Part shown: one piece after another, positions 35,591 through 43,964 of the stretch
Numbering within the stretch: position 1 is the stretch's first letter
How the letters are laid out: each line of letters begins with the position of its first letter
Assembly: GCF_034314045.1 (NCBI RefSeq)
Contig: NZ_JAVIWL010000001.1
Location: 3,534,001-3,598,000, forward strand
Origin: Glaciimonas sp. CA11.2
Lineage (GTDB): Bacteria > Pseudomonadota > Gammaproteobacteria > Burkholderiales > Burkholderiaceae_D
Direction of reading: 5' to 3'
DNA: 64,000 bases
Notes under the pieces: model-generated
The model's database searches: none
Seen by the model: only the letters and a program-made list of their open reading frames with translations
What the model was told of the DNA's origin: nothing
Made by a program: the position numbers and the translations under genes

Positions 35591-35646
35591 ACGGCGAGCT
35601 GGTTTCGAGAAAAACCGATTCCGCTTCGTTTTACAAACAAGAATAA
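35591..35646 (+). pseudogene. ISKra4-like transposase remnant (right part)
   Basis: After removing the IS21 element, this sequence continues the left remnant in frame as NGELVSRKTDSASFYKQE and then stops with TAA. It marks the end of the interrupted transposase. Confidence 0.5.
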
Positions 35647-35754
35647 GGACGCATATCAAACGAACCCCTGGCATGGTTTTCTCCGGCTTTACCTGCACTC
35701 TACATCAGGACATCACCCCAGAGTTAGTCCACCCTCTTAGTCCACCTTCCATGA

Positions 35755-36084
35755 TTATGGGAGGTATAGAGGATTGGGTGCGACATAGGCGATTACTTTG
35801 TGGTCAAGCATGCTCGCCGGCGCCGCCCGGTTTAAGACGAATGAGGAAACCGCTATTGCGCCATCAAAATTCCATGCAAAAGATTTATCGCCAGCAATGA
35901 ACCTGACCGTTTGGCCACCCGTGACGTTCACATACTTTGTGTCTGGAGTAATGACGATTGTTCGGAAGGCTGTTGATACTGGTACTGAATCACCCAGAAG
36001 ATCAATCTTTGGCACCGATCCGGCAAATGTGGAAGCGCTCGCAGTTAACATGGCAAGGACAGCGATTAAGTGTTTGGGGTTCAT
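35755..36084 (-). CDS. CzcE-like periplasmic copper-binding protein
   Basis: A 109-residue small exported protein: signal peptide MNPKHLIAVLAMLTAS then TFAGSVP, and a domain with TAFRTIVITPDTKYVNVTGG, TVRFIAGDKSFAWNFDG and MLDHKVIAYVAPNPLYL, matching CzcE of the Cupriavidus metal-resistance cluster. CzcE binds copper in the periplasm. The start at 36084 has GGAGAGTAAAA ahead of it. It stands alone between transposon remains, without the rest of a czc or cop operon. Confidence 0.85.
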   Translation of the reverse strand: MNPKHLIAVLAMLTASASTFAGSVPKIDLLGDSVPVSTAFRTIVITPDTKYVNVTGGQTVRFIAGDKSFAWNFDGAIAVSSFVLNRAAPASMLDHKVIAYVAPNPLYLP

Positions 36085-36429
36085 TTTTACTCTCCAATAA
36101 GTGCGGTTATCGACTCCGGACTCAGCGCTCCTGCATGATGGTGGCATCTGGTTCGGCCTTGAGAAGTCTTAGTCGTTTATAAATCCGACTTCGTAAGCAC
36201 AGTTTAATTCCTATGCTAATCAAGATAAAGGTCAAAAAACACAACATATTATTTCATAAAAAGAAACAATAAAGAGCTTAAAATATATACTACCTACAAT
36301 TTATGCAATTTTTAAGGCCTTAAAGCTAGGGTTGATTGAGATTCAAGATGGTTCTGACTGAGAGTACGTAAAACCGTGGGATGAGGACAGACGAAATGGG
36401 AGGTTGAGTTCTTGATTTATGCAGCGATA

Positions 36430-36800
36430 GGGAAGACAGCTGCCCCGCCTGTGGTGAAGCATTTATCAAGATCGGCGAAGACGTCACGGAGCAACTTGAT
36501 GTTGAACCAGCGCGTTTTTTTCTGAACCGCCATCTTCGCTTACAATATGCCCGCCTGCGAGACGATCACCGCAGCAGCAATTCCTGCGGTCATCATCGAC
36601 GGTGGCTTCGCGGCTCCAGGCTTGCTTACTTGGGTGATGGTGCAAAAATTTGTCGACCACTTCCGCTGTACCTCATGGCGCGATCAGTCACCGCTAAGGC
36701 GTGCCGATTGCCAGTTCCACCTTCGCTGACTGGGTCGGTCGCAACGGCGTCGCATTTCAACCATTAATTGATCGCCAGGCAGAACGACTGTGGTTTGGGA
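36430..36800 (+). pseudogene. IS66-family transposase TnpC, multiply frameshifted fragment
   Basis: Three successive frames read like IS66 TnpC: CPACGEAFIKIGEDVTEQLD and EPARFFLNRHLRLQYA, then (other frame, from about 36555) CETITAAAIPAVIIDGGFAA and PGLLTWVMVQKFVDHF, then (third frame) GVPIASSTFADWVGRNG. The middle zinc-finger-like CxxC and the AAPGLLTWV block are standard. At least two frameshifts and the missing catalytic C-terminus make it inactive. Confidence 0.75.
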
Positions 36801-37230
36801 GGTGTCAATGCGCCGAATGCAGCCACACTCGATGTGAAAACCACAGAAATTATGGAGCCGCAGGCAAATAAGCTGTGAATAATCTGGTTAGAACTCGTCG
36901 CCAATCAGGCCCCTAGGCAACAGCTCCAGATAAGCCGGCACAGACCAGCAGTCTTCTGCGAAGCAGAACATAAAAAAATTAAACATTAGCTGCTTTCCTT
37001 TTTTAATTTATGACGTAGTCGGGTTAAATGTTAGGTGTATTTCTCTATTTGTGAGATTGCCAAAAACATGATGAAGCCCGATATAGTCACGAATGTTACA
37101 CAACTGTATAATAGTCGTGAGTTTGGAGTCGGTCAAGTTTTTTGTCTTTCGGGGTCAAAGCGGGACAAGCATTCTGAGAATTGAAAGTAGTCATTTTAGA
37201 GAAAAGAAAAAATGGACCTGACGACTAAAT
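36801..37230. other. Non-coding, AT-rich junk between transposase and TetR remnants
   Basis: No gene, terminator or repeat is supported here. The CAGGTGTATTT to TTTTTGTC part is AT-rich and could contain promoters. Composition differs from both flanks, in keeping with an assembly of remnants. Confidence 0.35.
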
Positions 37231-37464
37231 TTGTATCGCGTACTTACACAGTTGTCCAGTATTGAGGTTGCGGCAACGAAAAAAGTCGTTATCAACCAAG
37301 CTCTGGTGTTGAAATTTATCAACCAGGATCGAAAAACGACTATATGGCTAAGCACGGAGAAGTTGTTCGCGAAGCGAAGTTACGATGGCGTATACATCCG
37401 TGATATTGCGAATGGCAGCTGGGTTCCATCCCCGCTTGCTAGAAATCCGACTTGGGTTGGCTAA
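37231..37464 (+). pseudogene. Decayed TetR-type HTH fragment, copy 1
   Basis: The reading FINQDRKTTIWLSTEKLFAK then RSYDGVYIRDIANGS resembles the first helices of the TetR fragment at 37571 (KQDRKKNIVLSAEKLFAQFG, then NRNIADVAGVP). It stops soon after the recognition helix region, so only the DNA-binding start of a regulator survives. It looks like an older, more diverged duplicate of the next copy. Confidence 0.5.
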
Positions 37465-37570
37465 GGCGACAAAACCGTATTTCCCCTTGCTCAACTCAGA
37501 AATTCAAAAAATACTTGACATTAAATTACTCAGTCGTGTAACTTATACATCTGTGTAATTATGGCTAATC

Positions 37571-37948
37571 GTGGCGTATTCAAATTTCGCCATGCCGACT
37601 CCAATCCTGAAACCGATCAAGCAAGACCGAAAGAAGAACATCGTGCTGAGCGCGGAGAAGCTTTTCGCCCAGTTCGGCTACTACGCGGTGTTGAATCGCA
37701 ACATTGCAGACGTCGCCGGCGTACCGTTGCGCCTGACGGGTTACTACTTCGGGAAAAAGGAACATCTTTTCGAGGCTATTTTTGAACGCTGGGCACAATA
37801 CTGATGCATATCGCTGACAAGCGATTAGAGCGCCTTTCCGAAGGCAAGTGCATTGCCGGTGGAGCCGACACGTCCGAGGAGCTGTTTGCCTTTATCTGCG
37901 GCGGCCGCGAGATGTTGCAGCTCAAGGGAAGCGCGAACGTGGCTTGCT
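37571..37948 (+). pseudogene. TetR-family regulator, broken copy 2
   Basis: A TetR N-terminal domain is clear: KQDRKKNIVLSAEKLFAQFG, IADVAGVPLRLTGYYFGKKE and HLFEAIFERWAQY, then a TGA stop at 37802. Coding resemblance continues in another frame from 37804 (HIADKRLERLSEGKCIAGGA, then TSEELFAFICGGREML) to TAG at 37948. A frameshift near 37800 and truncation after about 115 residues make it non-functional. A start at 37571 (GTG) or 37592 (ATG) is possible. It probably controlled the ABC transporter that follows. Confidence 0.65.
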
Positions 37949-38027
37949 AGCCGCGCCGCCAGCCAGCACCACACAAGATATCAACAAGGTAGCCAGCTGA
38001 GACTGGCACCAACATAGGAGACAGTAT

Positions 38028-38102
38028 ATGAAATTCCAATTACAACGTCCGGCTATTGAAGCGGGGTGCCCAAACGGACGCTTCGTACAGGAGGCGCCAT
38101 GA
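38028..38102 (+). CDS. Short 24-codon ORF coupled to the ABC ATPase gene
   Basis: ATG at 38028 has a TAGGAGAC RBS and the frame MKFQLQRPAIEAGCPNGRFV QEAP ends in a TGA that overlaps the ATPase ATG by four bases. It may be a leader peptide or the leftover start and end of a deleted gene, for example a binding protein. It has no recognisable domain. Confidence 0.35.
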   Translation: MKFQLQRPAIEAGCPNGRFVQEAP

Positions 38103-38935
38103 ACAACGTCGCGAACCTCCACATCGACTCCATGCCAGCGGAAACGCGGCATGCCAACGTTCGCGCCAAGGCGGCAAAGCACGCGATTCGCTTTGACCAA
38201 GTGGCGCTGGTTCTCGGTGGACACCGCATCATTGACGGTATGTCGTTTGAGCTGAAGGCGGGCGAATTCGTCTGTGTGGTCGGGCCCTCTGGATGCGGGA
38301 AAACCACCTTGCTGCGGCTACTTAGCGGACTATTCCGTCCATCCGCAGGCAGCATCAGCTACGGTGACCGACTTATCGAGGGGCCGTCGCCGGAAATCGC
38401 AATCGTGTTCCAAGACTATGGCAAGGCGCTGCTGCCCTGGCGCACTGCGGCCGGCAATATCAGTCTGGCGCTGGAGTCACGCGGCATCCCGCCAGCGCAA
38501 CGTCAAGGGCGCATCGCACAATTGCTGCAGAAGGTCGGGCTGGCAAGCCATTCCGACAAGTATCCAAACCAGATGTCCGGCGGTATGCAGCAGCGCTTGC
38601 AGATCGCTCGTTGTCTGGCCCAAGAGCCAGCGGTCCTGCTCATGGACGAGCCGTTCGGCGCGCTCGATGCGATGACAAGACAGTCGCTCCAAGACGAGGT
38701 CGCACGCTTGGCAGAAGAGGCAGGCACAACCGTGCTGTTCATTACACACGATATCGAGGAAGCAATCTACCTCGGTGACCGCGTGATTGCCCTTAAGGCG
38801 AATCCTGGCCGTGTTGCGGAGATTATCGAGGTCAATATACCGCGCGCGAGGGATCAGCTCTCGACGCGTGAGCACCCCGAGTTCTTGCGCCTGCGGCGGT
38901 ATCTCTACGACTTCGTCCAAGAGACGCACTGTTGA
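38099..38935 (+). CDS. Nitrate/sulfonate/taurine-type ABC transporter ATPase
   Basis: A 278-residue ATPase of the SsuB/TauB/NrtD group. Walker A is VVGPSGCGKTTLLRLLSGL, the Q-loop VFQDYGKALLPWRTAAGN (the LLPWRT is typical), signature MSGGMQQRLQIARCLA and Walker B VLLMDEPFGALDAMTRQ. The ATG at 38099 has a GGAGG RBS. Its end coincides with an IS200/IS605-like element, so the last residues (QETHC) may be altered. Visibly higher GC than the flanking chromosome suggests acquisition. Confidence 0.9.
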   Translation: MNNVANLHIDSMPAETRHANVRAKAAKHAIRFDQVALVLGGHRIIDGMSFELKAGEFVCVVGPSGCGKTTLLRLLSGLFRPSAGSISYGDRLIEGPSPEIAIVFQDYGKALLPWRTAAGNISLALESRGIPPAQRQGRIAQLLQKVGLASHSDKYPNQMSGGMQQRLQIARCLAQEPAVLLMDEPFGALDAMTRQSLQDEVARLAEEAGTTVLFITHDIEEAIYLGDRVIALKANPGRVAEIIEVNIPRARDQLSTREHPEFLRLRRYLYDFVQETHC

Positions 38936-39250
38936 CATCCTCCTGCTCGTAAACCGAAGAGGATTTCCACTGCTGGCGTCTGATGGCGCAGACTGAAACC
39001 GGCCGAAGCATAGGCTGCTTCCTTATTCGATCTGCGGGATATCTTTCGACCTCGCCAACAGCGACCGCAGATTGGAAAAAAACGCCGCGGATTGCTCATT
39101 CCCCAGCGCGTAATCGCTTACTGATGCACTTAAGGAGCTTAATCGTGAACCAACAATATAGTTCAACACATTTTTTCACCTGGGCGGCTGCGAACGCTGG
39201 GTGCCCGACTTCTTTCACTCCCCGTCCTGAAGGACAGGGTTTCTTGGAGC
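38934..39250. mobile_element. Transposase-less IS200/IS605-derived element
   Basis: The left end GACATCCTCC with hairpin ATCCTC (38937-38942) / GAGGAT (38959-38964), and the right end hairpin CCCGTCCT-ga-AGGACAGGG (39221-39239) followed by TTTCTTGG, are the hallmark ends of IS605-group elements. The 300 bases between encode no TnpA or TnpB, so it is a palindrome-associated, non-autonomous relic. It separates the ATPase and permease genes of one transporter. Confidence 0.6.
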
Positions 39251-39257
39251 AATTCTG

Positions 39258-40016
39258 ATGAACTGGCGTGCTCTTTTACTTCCGGTCACGGCTCTGGCTG
39301 CGGCGGAAGCGCTTTTTCGAATAATGGATCACGGCAGCGATACGCTTGCACCGCCGACGCAGGTTGCCGCGGCCGCTTGGCACGCATTGATCGACGGAAC
39401 GCTACTCGACATGACAGTGCAGACACTGAGCGGTGCCGGTGTCGGTCTAGCCATAGGCGGATCGCTGGGCGTTCTGCTTGGCATTCCGCTCGGTCTCTCA
39501 CGGACTGCCATGGACATCGGCGCACCGACCATCGAGTTGCTGCGGCCAATACCCTCGGTTGCCCTCATTCCGCTGGCGCTGTTGGTATTTGGCATGGGCA
39601 TCCTCCTCGAGGCGTCGATCGTCGCGTTCGCGACGTTCTGGCCGATGTTGATCCTGACCCAATCTGCGGCAGCGCAGGTCGAACCCCGACTGCTTGAAGT
39701 AGCACGGGTCATGAACCTGGGTGCAGCCGCACGCGTAGTCAAGATCGTGCTGCCGGCGATGCTGCCCCGCATGTTCGTCGCCCTGCGACAGGTTGTTGGG
39801 ATATCCCTTGTCGTCGCGGTAACCGTGGAAATCACCGTGAATCCCTACGGGCTCGGTTATGGACTCATCATCGCACAACAGAACCTGCGCCCCGACCTGA
39901 TGCTCGCGTTGCTTGCCTGGGTAGGCATTCTCGGCTGGACAATCAACGTGGTGCTGCACGAGCTCCAACATCGCTTGTTCGGGGCCTACAGCGGTATACC
40001 GGGAGGTGGGCGATGA
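39258..40016 (+). CDS. ABC transporter permease, SsuC/TauC type (1)
   Basis: A 252-residue BPD permease with about six membrane helices. LLRPIPSVALIPLALLVFGM is characteristic of the nitrate/sulfonate/taurine group, and the EAA loop reads EVARVMNLGAAARVVKIVLP. It ends ATGA-overlapped with the second permease. Two permeases, rather than one homodimeric subunit, suggest a heterodimeric channel. Confidence 0.88.
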   Translation: MNWRALLLPVTALAAAEALFRIMDHGSDTLAPPTQVAAAAWHALIDGTLLDMTVQTLSGAGVGLAIGGSLGVLLGIPLGLSRTAMDIGAPTIELLRPIPSVALIPLALLVFGMGILLEASIVAFATFWPMLILTQSAAAQVEPRLLEVARVMNLGAAARVVKIVLPAMLPRMFVALRQVVGISLVVAVTVEITVNPYGLGYGLIIAQQNLRPDLMLALLAWVGILGWTINVVLHELQHRLFGAYSGIPGGGR

Positions 40017-40774
40017 AGCGCAATCCAATGTTGATCCGGTTCGCTGGAATTGGTGTCCTCGCCATGGTAATTGGACTGTGGTGGCTGGCGTCGACGATCC
40101 AACTAATATCCCCTGTCTTCCTTCCCACACCGAAGGCAACGTTGGACGTGCTGTGGGATGGCGTGCTCCATGGCGAGACCGGGCGGCAGACCTTGGCAAC
40201 TGTCGAGCGGATGGTTTACGGCTGGCTACTTGCCTCGCTTGCCGGAATTCTACTCGGCGCCATTATCGGCGTGTCGCCGACGACGCGCAGGCTGCTCCAA
40301 CCGACGCTGGAGTTCATCCGTCCCTTGCCTGCCTCCGCCATCATCCCGGTTGCAATCTCGCTATTCGGTCTTACCGAGAGTATGGTGCTGTCGGTCATTG
40401 GCTTCGGCGCAATATGGCCGGTGCTGCTCGCGACCGTGAATGGTTTTGCATCGGTCGAGCCGAGGCTGGGCGAGGTCGCCCGTGTGCTTCACATGAGCCG
40501 GATCGCATTCATCATCAAGATCGGCTTGCCGAATGCCTTGCCTGATATCTTTGCGGGACTCCGGCTATCGCTGACGGTGGCGCTGATCGTCGCGGTCGTC
40601 GGTGAAATGCTGACGTCCCAGCAAGGCCTCGGCCTTGCGATTCTGCTGGCGGCACGCACCTTCCAGTCGGCCGAACTATTCGCCGGGATCGCGCTGCTCG
40701 GCATGATCGGCTTCTTAAGTAACTTGCTGCTGCGCACCGGTGAAAGCCGGGTACTTGCCTGGAAAACGAACTAA
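40013..40774 (+). CDS. ABC transporter permease, SsuC/TauC type (2)
   Basis: A 253-residue permease, paralogous to the preceding one: FIRPLPASAIIPVAISLFG is the counterpart of the first permease's LLRPIPSVALIPLALLVFGM, and the EAA loop is EVARVLHMSRIAFIIKIGLP. It overlaps the first permease by four bases. The binding protein gene expected next is truncated, so the system probably no longer transports. Confidence 0.88.
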   Translation: MKRNPMLIRFAGIGVLAMVIGLWWLASTIQLISPVFLPTPKATLDVLWDGVLHGETGRQTLATVERMVYGWLLASLAGILLGAIIGVSPTTRRLLQPTLEFIRPLPASAIIPVAISLFGLTESMVLSVIGFGAIWPVLLATVNGFASVEPRLGEVARVLHMSRIAFIIKIGLPNALPDIFAGLRLSLTVALIVAVVGEMLTSQQGLGLAILLAARTFQSAELFAGIALLGMIGFLSNLLLRTGESRVLAWKTN

Positions 40775-40903
40775 GAAGCTGCTTCCTGGTGAAGTTCCGC
40801 GGTGTATCGTCCGGGTGGACGAGGGCGGTGGCTATGGTCTAGCAATGAATGTGGCACCGATGGCCGAAACGAGCAATTATTTTATCAAATCAAGGAGACA
40901 AAA

Positions 40904-40951
40904 ATGAAAATTTCACGCGCATTTGTCAATGCCGGAGTAAAGATGTACCAA
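40904..40951 (+). pseudogene. Start of a truncated gene, probably the transporter's binding protein
   Basis: ATG 40904 has a strong AAGGAGAC RBS and reads MKISRAFVNAGVKM before running into the terminal repeat of the second IS21 element; an in-frame TAA follows at 40961. Its place right after two permeases is where the periplasmic binding protein gene would be. No continuation was recognised on the other side of the element at 43540. Confidence 0.5.
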
Positions 40952-41099
40952 ATGGCGCGTTAAAAGTGTACCAATCCGGGTTAATAAATAGAGCCGTTGA
41001 GGGCCTGAATTATTCTCTTTTCAATGCACATTTCTATACTCTGCAGAGTTGGGGTGGCGGGCGCAGCGCAGCGTAGCCCGTTCCCTCAAGACGTTGCTT

Positions 41100-41933
41100 T
41101 TACGGGTTGGCCCCTCCTTTTTCAGCAGTGCTGTTTGGTTTGACATTGCGCTGTTGCCGTTTCTTGCTGGTGGCCAATCGATACGATTCGCCGTTCATTT
41201 CCAGGATGTGGACGTGATGGGTAAGCCGGTCAAGCAAGGCGCCAGTCAGCCGCTCCGAACCGAGGACGCTGGTCCACTCGTCAAACGGTAAATTCGAGGT
41301 CACCAGCGTGGCACCGTGCTCATAGCGTCGGCTAAAGACCTCAAACAACAATTCCGCACCGACCGCTGTGAACGGCACATAGCCCAGTTCATCGATAATC
41401 AGTAACTTCACGTTAGTCAGTTGCTTTTGCAAGGCACGCAGTCGTTTCTCGTCACGCGCTTCCATCAGTTCATGGACCAGGGCGGCGGCCGTCGTAAAGG
41501 CAACGCTGTGTCCTTTCTGACAGGCAGCTAATCCTAGTGCCAGCGCAGTATGCGTCTTGCCAACACCCGAAGGTCCTAACGCGATGACGTTCTCGCGCTT
41601 ATCAATCCACTCACAGCGTGTCAGTTCGAGCACCAGGGATTTGTTTAAGGTTGGCATCGCCATGAAGTCGAAGGTATCCAGACTCTTGGTCACCGGAAAC
41701 CTGGCCAGACGGATGCGCCGCTCCATCGTGCGGCGTTCACGGTCGATACGTTCGAGTTCGCACAACCGTAATAAATAGCGTGGGTAATCTACGCCTTCAC
41801 GCGCGCAGTCGGCGCCGACCTTCTCATACTCCCGGGCAAAGGTCGGCAGCTTCAGGGCTTTGAAGTGGTTGACCAACAGTACCTGCGGTGCCACCGTGGT
41901 GGTCTCGGACAGCGCCGCGCTGTTGGCGTTCAT
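41100..41933 (-). CDS. istB: IS21-family helper ATPase IstB (second element)
   Basis: A 277-residue AAA+ protein with Walker A VIALGPSGVGKTHTALALG and Walker B LLIIDELGYVPFT, then SNLPFDEWTSVLGSERLTGA and a basic tail. The open frame extends upstream to 42083, but ATG 41933 overlaps the istA stop by four bases and gives a normal IstB start (MNANSAALSE). Confidence 0.93.
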   Translation of the reverse strand: MNANSAALSETTTVAPQVLLVNHFKALKLPTFAREYEKVGADCAREGVDYPRYLLRLCELERIDRERRTMERRIRLARFPVTKSLDTFDFMAMPTLNKSLVLELTRCEWIDKRENVIALGPSGVGKTHTALALGLAACQKGHSVAFTTAAALVHELMEARDEKRLRALQKQLTNVKLLIIDELGYVPFTAVGAELLFEVFSRRYEHGATLVTSNLPFDEWTSVLGSERLTGALLDRLTHHVHILEMNGESYRLATSKKRQQRNVKPNSTAEKGGANP

Positions 41934-43465
41934 GCGAGGTCTCCGGTAACAGGTTGCGTCAGTAGCGCATTCCCGCTGAGCAAGCTGAGGTAGCTGCCGG
42001 CATCGGTCGTGCCGACCGTGGCGTTCGGCAAATACGGATACAGGGTTAAATCCAGCTTGGGTGGTCGTCGTTCGATGGCGCACAATACTAGGTGTTTGAT
42101 GGCATCAAAGCTGAGCACGCCCAGATGATGGGCCTGGCCAATGGCACGCTCGACTTGCCCGATGCTGAAGGTTTCCAGCAACCGCAGGACCTGGATATAT
42201 TCCTTGCGCCCACGCTTGTCCATGCGCGCTTCCAGCAGGCGTCGCAATCGCTCGAAGGCCGCTGGTAATGCCCACTCTTGCAGCGGTGCAGCCTGGTCAA
42301 GCGCACGCGGCTTCCTCTCCAGCAACGCCAGATAGTGCAGCGGGTTCACCACGAAGTCCGCTTTGGCATAACTGCGACGATGGTGCGCAATGCACTCCGG
42401 ATTGCCAACCAGATAGATGTCGACCCAGTCGACGGTGCCTTTGACCAGCACCGCCTGATGACCGTATTGCGTCGGTACCGAATAGTCGTTGGTGCGGTAA
42501 CGGACCAACGATTGCGATGATACCCGGCTGGTTTGCTTGTGACTGGCGTCATAGAGCGTTACCGGCAACGGCATCAATGCCGCCCGGTCATGGATGAGGC
42601 GCTGGCCGATGGTGTCAGATTGACCACGCAGCACGGCACGCTGACGTTTCAGGCAGCCGTCCAGCAATTGGCTATTCAATGCAGCGAAGTCATCTGCCAC
42701 CGGCAATGGCACCATGAAGTGGCGTCGGCTGTAGCCGACCAGTCCTTCCACTTTACCCTTGTCGTTACCTTTGGCGGGACGTCCGAATTTATCATCAAAC
42801 AAGTAATAACTCTGCAATTCGGCAAAGGCATGGGTCCGTCGGCGCTGGCCATCGCCTAATATCTTGGCCACTGCAATCCTGGTGTTGTCGTACAGAATTG
42901 ATTGCGGCACGCCACCGAGAAACGCGAAGGCAGCAAGATGACCGTCCAGAAAGGCTTCCGTGTCTTCGGTCGGATACGCCTTGACGAAACACGCATCCGA
43001 ATGCGGCATGTCCAGGCAGAAATAGTGGAAGCGGACCTTCTTGCCGCCGATGTACCCGTCGGCTTCGCCGAAATCGACCTGGGCATGGCCGGGGCGATGC
43101 GCCAGTGGCATGAACACTTCCTTCTGCCGGCTGGCCACACCGTTGACGTACTCGCGCACCAGGGTGTAGCTACCGTCGTAACCATGCTCGTCACGTAATC
43201 GTTCGCGGATACGTACCGCCGTATGGCGCTGTTTCACATGGACTTGCTTATCGGCCTCGAGAATGGCGTCGATGATGGCTGCGAACGGTGCCAGCGTCGG
43301 AGAGACCGGGGCCGGCGCTCGCCGATATCCCGGCGGTGCCGCGAACTGGCACATCTTCCTGACGGTATTGCGATGGATACCGAAGTAGCGCGCAACCGCA
43401 CGCTCACTCTTGTTCTCGACCATCACGGCGCGACGTACTTTGACGTATATGTCCACGGGAAACAT
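41930..43465 (-). CDS. istA: IS21-family transposase IstA (second element)
   Basis: A 511-residue DDE transposase. The N-terminal HTH is SERAVARYFGIHRNTVRKMC. The core has Asp in PGHAQVDFGEADGYIGGKKV, Asp in SILYDNTRIAVAKIL and Glu in DKGKVEGLVGYSRRHFM. The start MFPVDIYVKVRRAVM has AAAGG directly upstream. Apparently intact. Confidence 0.93.
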   Translation of the reverse strand: MFPVDIYVKVRRAVMVENKSERAVARYFGIHRNTVRKMCQFAAPPGYRRAPAPVSPTLAPFAAIIDAILEADKQVHVKQRHTAVRIRERLRDEHGYDGSYTLVREYVNGVASRQKEVFMPLAHRPGHAQVDFGEADGYIGGKKVRFHYFCLDMPHSDACFVKAYPTEDTEAFLDGHLAAFAFLGGVPQSILYDNTRIAVAKILGDGQRRRTHAFAELQSYYLFDDKFGRPAKGNDKGKVEGLVGYSRRHFMVPLPVADDFAALNSQLLDGCLKRQRAVLRGQSDTIGQRLIHDRAALMPLPVTLYDASHKQTSRVSSQSLVRYRTNDYSVPTQYGHQAVLVKGTVDWVDIYLVGNPECIAHHRRSYAKADFVVNPLHYLALLERKPRALDQAAPLQEWALPAAFERLRRLLEARMDKRGRKEYIQVLRLLETFSIGQVERAIGQAHHLGVLSFDAIKHLVLCAIERRPPKLDLTLYPYLPNATVGTTDAGSYLSLLSGNALLTQPVTGDLA

Positions 43466-43621
43466 CCTTTCCGCCTTTCTTATGCACCATCAAGGGCATA
43501 AGACTACAGGCTGGGATTGGTACACTTTTAACGCGCCATTCACGGCCGTTTCAAGTGCGCTATCCGGTACATTATTCACGCGGCATTTATAAAGAACGTT
43601 ATATTAAAAAATGGGAATGCA

Positions 43622-43948
43622 GTGACAACAAAAAAAGGGTATTCAAAGCTATCTCTGCTGTTTGGTTTTGAACATTTGATTGCGCCGTATTTAATCAAGT
43701 TTATTTATCGCGCAGGCATAGCGGTGATCGTCATCGGGGGTTTGTTGAGTTGCTTCAATAGCGGCGGGTCGAGTGGCGGTGTCGGGCGGGTGTCACTTGC
43801 GCTGGGCGGGACCTTGTTGTCGCTGTTGTTGTGGCGTGTGATGAGTGAGTTATGGATATTGGCATTTAATATTTATGAGCGGCTCGGTGACATCAAAGAT
43901 TTGTTGAGAGTGCAAAATAATGCATCAAAAATTGGCAGTAAAGAGTAA
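43622..43948 (+). CDS. DUF4282 membrane protein
   Basis: A 108-residue protein with two hydrophobic segments (LIKFIYRAGIAVIVIGGLL and LALGGTLLSLLLWRVMSELW) and a short charged tail, matching the small DUF4282 family of unknown function. The start is GTG at 43622 after GGGAATGCA. It lies between the second IS21 element and the VpsR-like regulator gene, 16 bases before the latter, so they may be co-transcribed. Confidence 0.75.
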   Translation: MTTKKGYSKLSLLFGFEHLIAPYLIKFIYRAGIAVIVIGGLLSCFNSGGSSGGVGRVSLALGGTLLSLLLWRVMSELWILAFNIYERLGDIKDLLRVQNNASKIGSKE

Positions 43949-43964
43949 GGATGGATGAGCGTAA

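Larger units (their letters stand above)
40952..43539 (-). mobile_element. IS21-family insertion sequence (second, different copy)
   Basis: About 2.59 kb bounded by perfect 26-bp inverted repeats (40952-40977 and 43514-43539) that contain ATGGCGCGTTAAAAGTGTAC. istA and istB lie on the minus strand with a 4-base overlap. The proteins differ strongly from those of the first IS21, so this is a separate element. No convincing target duplication is seen, which fits a deletion of the interrupted gene. Exact termini are uncertain by a few bases. Confidence 0.85.

Noticed and set aside
41934..42083. N-terminal extension of IstB in the second IS21 element
   Set aside because: The extension lies entirely within istA in another frame; the ATGA-overlapping start at 41933 is the normal arrangement.
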